Shown piece by piece: positions 48,863 through 49,343 of a stretch of DNA of 49,343 nt. The notes under the pieces are model-generated. The model worked only from the letters and a program-made list of their open reading frames with translations, had not been told where the DNA came from and searched no databases. How positions within the stretch are numbered: position 1 is the first letter of the stretch; each line of letters starts with the position of its first letter. The position numbers and the translations under genes are program-made. Source of the stretch: Patulibacter medicamentivorans (GTDB taxonomy: Bacteria > Actinomycetota > Thermoleophilia > Solirubrobacterales > Solirubrobacteraceae); assembly GCF_000240225.1 (NCBI RefSeq), contig NZ_AGUD01000200.1, positions 1-49,343 of the forward strand. The letters run 5' to 3'.

Positions 48863-49343
48863 ATGGTGCGTGCCAGAAGGCCGCTCGTCGCCGGGGCGGC
48901 GACGCTCGTCGTGGCCCAGGTGGCGGTGGTCGTGCTGCGTCCGAGGACGCGATTGCCGCCCGCCCAGCCAGGCTTGGCTCGACCGATCGACCCGGGATCG
49001 TACTTCACCCCGGACCACCTGGACCGCGCGCGTCGCTTCCGCCGTCCACAGGCCGCTCTGGGACTGGCGACGCTGGCCGTCGAGGGCGGGCTGCTGCTGG
49101 CCCTCGCACGCGGTCGCGGGTGGGCACCGTGGCGGCGCGCCGGGGAGCCGGAGGCGCGATCGTCCGCTGCCGACGGCCTGTCCGACGCGGTGCCCGACGG
49201 ACCGCCGTCGAGCACGGCGCCGACCCCGACGCCGTGGCTGGAGCGCCATCCGCTGCTCGCCGGCGCCGCAGCGGGCGCGACGGTGACCGTGGCGATCGGC
49301 CTGGCGCCGCTGCCGCTGGCCGCGCTCGGACGGCGGCGGGCGC
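48863..49343 (+). CDS. M48 family (Ste24-like) metalloprotease, N-terminal part
   Basis: At least 160 residues are visible before the window ends. The N terminus has a hydrophobic helix (residues 8-24, LVAGAATLVVAQVAVVV). Then comes SYFTPDHLDRARRFRRPQAA (about residues 48-67) and a second helix GLATLAVEGGLLLALA, as in the N-terminal region of membrane-bound M48 CAAX-protease-like enzymes. An Ala/Ser/Pro-rich charged loop and a third helix follow. The HExxH zinc motif would lie beyond the window, so the family call rests on the N-terminal pattern alone. These proteases do membrane protein quality control. The start is supported by a -10 hexamer 7 bases upstream. Confidence 0.65.
   Translation, partial: MVRARRPLVAGAATLVVAQVAVVVLRPRTRLPPAQPGLARPIDPGSYFTPDHLDRARRFRRPQAALGLATLAVEGGLLLALARGRGWAPWRRAGEPEARSSAADGLSDAVPDGPPSSTAPTPTPWLERHPLLAGAAAGATVTVAIGLAPLPLAALGRRRA

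Overview
This window is about 49 kb of very GC-rich bacterial chromosome, densely coding, with strong third-position G/C bias and many 4-base start/stop overlaps. The gene content (TadE-like genes, Pst/PhoU phosphate genes, a uvrC-gap-pgk-tpiA-gpmI block, a Ser/Thr kinase, a GntR/FCD regulator) and protein style suggest a deep-branching actinobacterium. My best inference is Thermoleophilia/Solirubrobacterales, but nothing here proves a genus. No rRNA, tRNA, CRISPR array, insertion sequence or integrase was seen, and no gene-free stretch exceeds about 170 bases.

Layout. (1) 1-3444: the end of a surface-glycan or trehalose-like sugar locus, with a GT4-type glycosyltransferase, a polysaccharide deacetylase-like protein and an (alpha/alpha)6-barrel glycosidase in one tight operon. 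(2) 3495-10738: a phosphate-starvation island, with a DUF47 PhoU-like protein, a receiver-less PhoB-type DNA-binding protein, pstS, a fused pstC-pstA gene, pstB, phoU and a full-length PhoB-type response regulator. Two sets of 11-bp-spaced GTTCAC repeats (PHO boxes) lie in front of the DNA-binding protein and of pstS. (3) 10837-13799: a small membrane protein and a TadE/TadE/TadG-like cluster. The last protein continues into a VanY-type carboxypeptidase and a lytic transglycosylase. (4) 13954-36345: a roughly 22-kb catabolic region. Its left arm has divergent 2-oxoacid dehydrogenase genes (E1 alpha/beta and E2), a histidine phosphatase and an M20 hydrolase. A TetR-GntR regulator pair lies in the middle. 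The right arm has an indolepyruvate ferredoxin oxidoreductase-like enzyme, a branched-chain-type ABC importer with fused permease, a cupin, a CocE-type hydrolase, an alpha/beta hydrolase, an FAD monooxygenase fused to a hydrolase-like domain, a VOC-type (extradiol-like) dioxygenase and a zinc alcohol dehydrogenase. (5) 36486-49343: housekeeping genes uvrC, gap, pgk, tpiA, gpmI, then a divergent wrbA/marR pair, tgt, a kinase-lipoprotein-phosphodiesterase operon and the start of an M48 peptidase.

The most interesting part is the right arm of region 4. A 15-base palindrome family (TTGCCSANYGGGCAA) occurs at several places: between tetR and the oxidoreductase, before the ABC importer, before the alpha/beta hydrolase and, inside coding sequence, before the dioxygenase gene. 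This looks like one TetR regulon for import and ring attack of an unidentified, probably aromatic, ester- or amide-linked compound. Within it, the monooxygenase fusion carries a hydrolase domain whose nucleophile Ser is replaced by Glu. The left arm has a different putative operator (GGTNNNACC) fitting the co-encoded GntR/FCD protein.

A second theme is promoter architecture. Several genes have a TANNNT -10 hexamer only 6-8 bases before the start codon, indicating frequent leaderless transcription.
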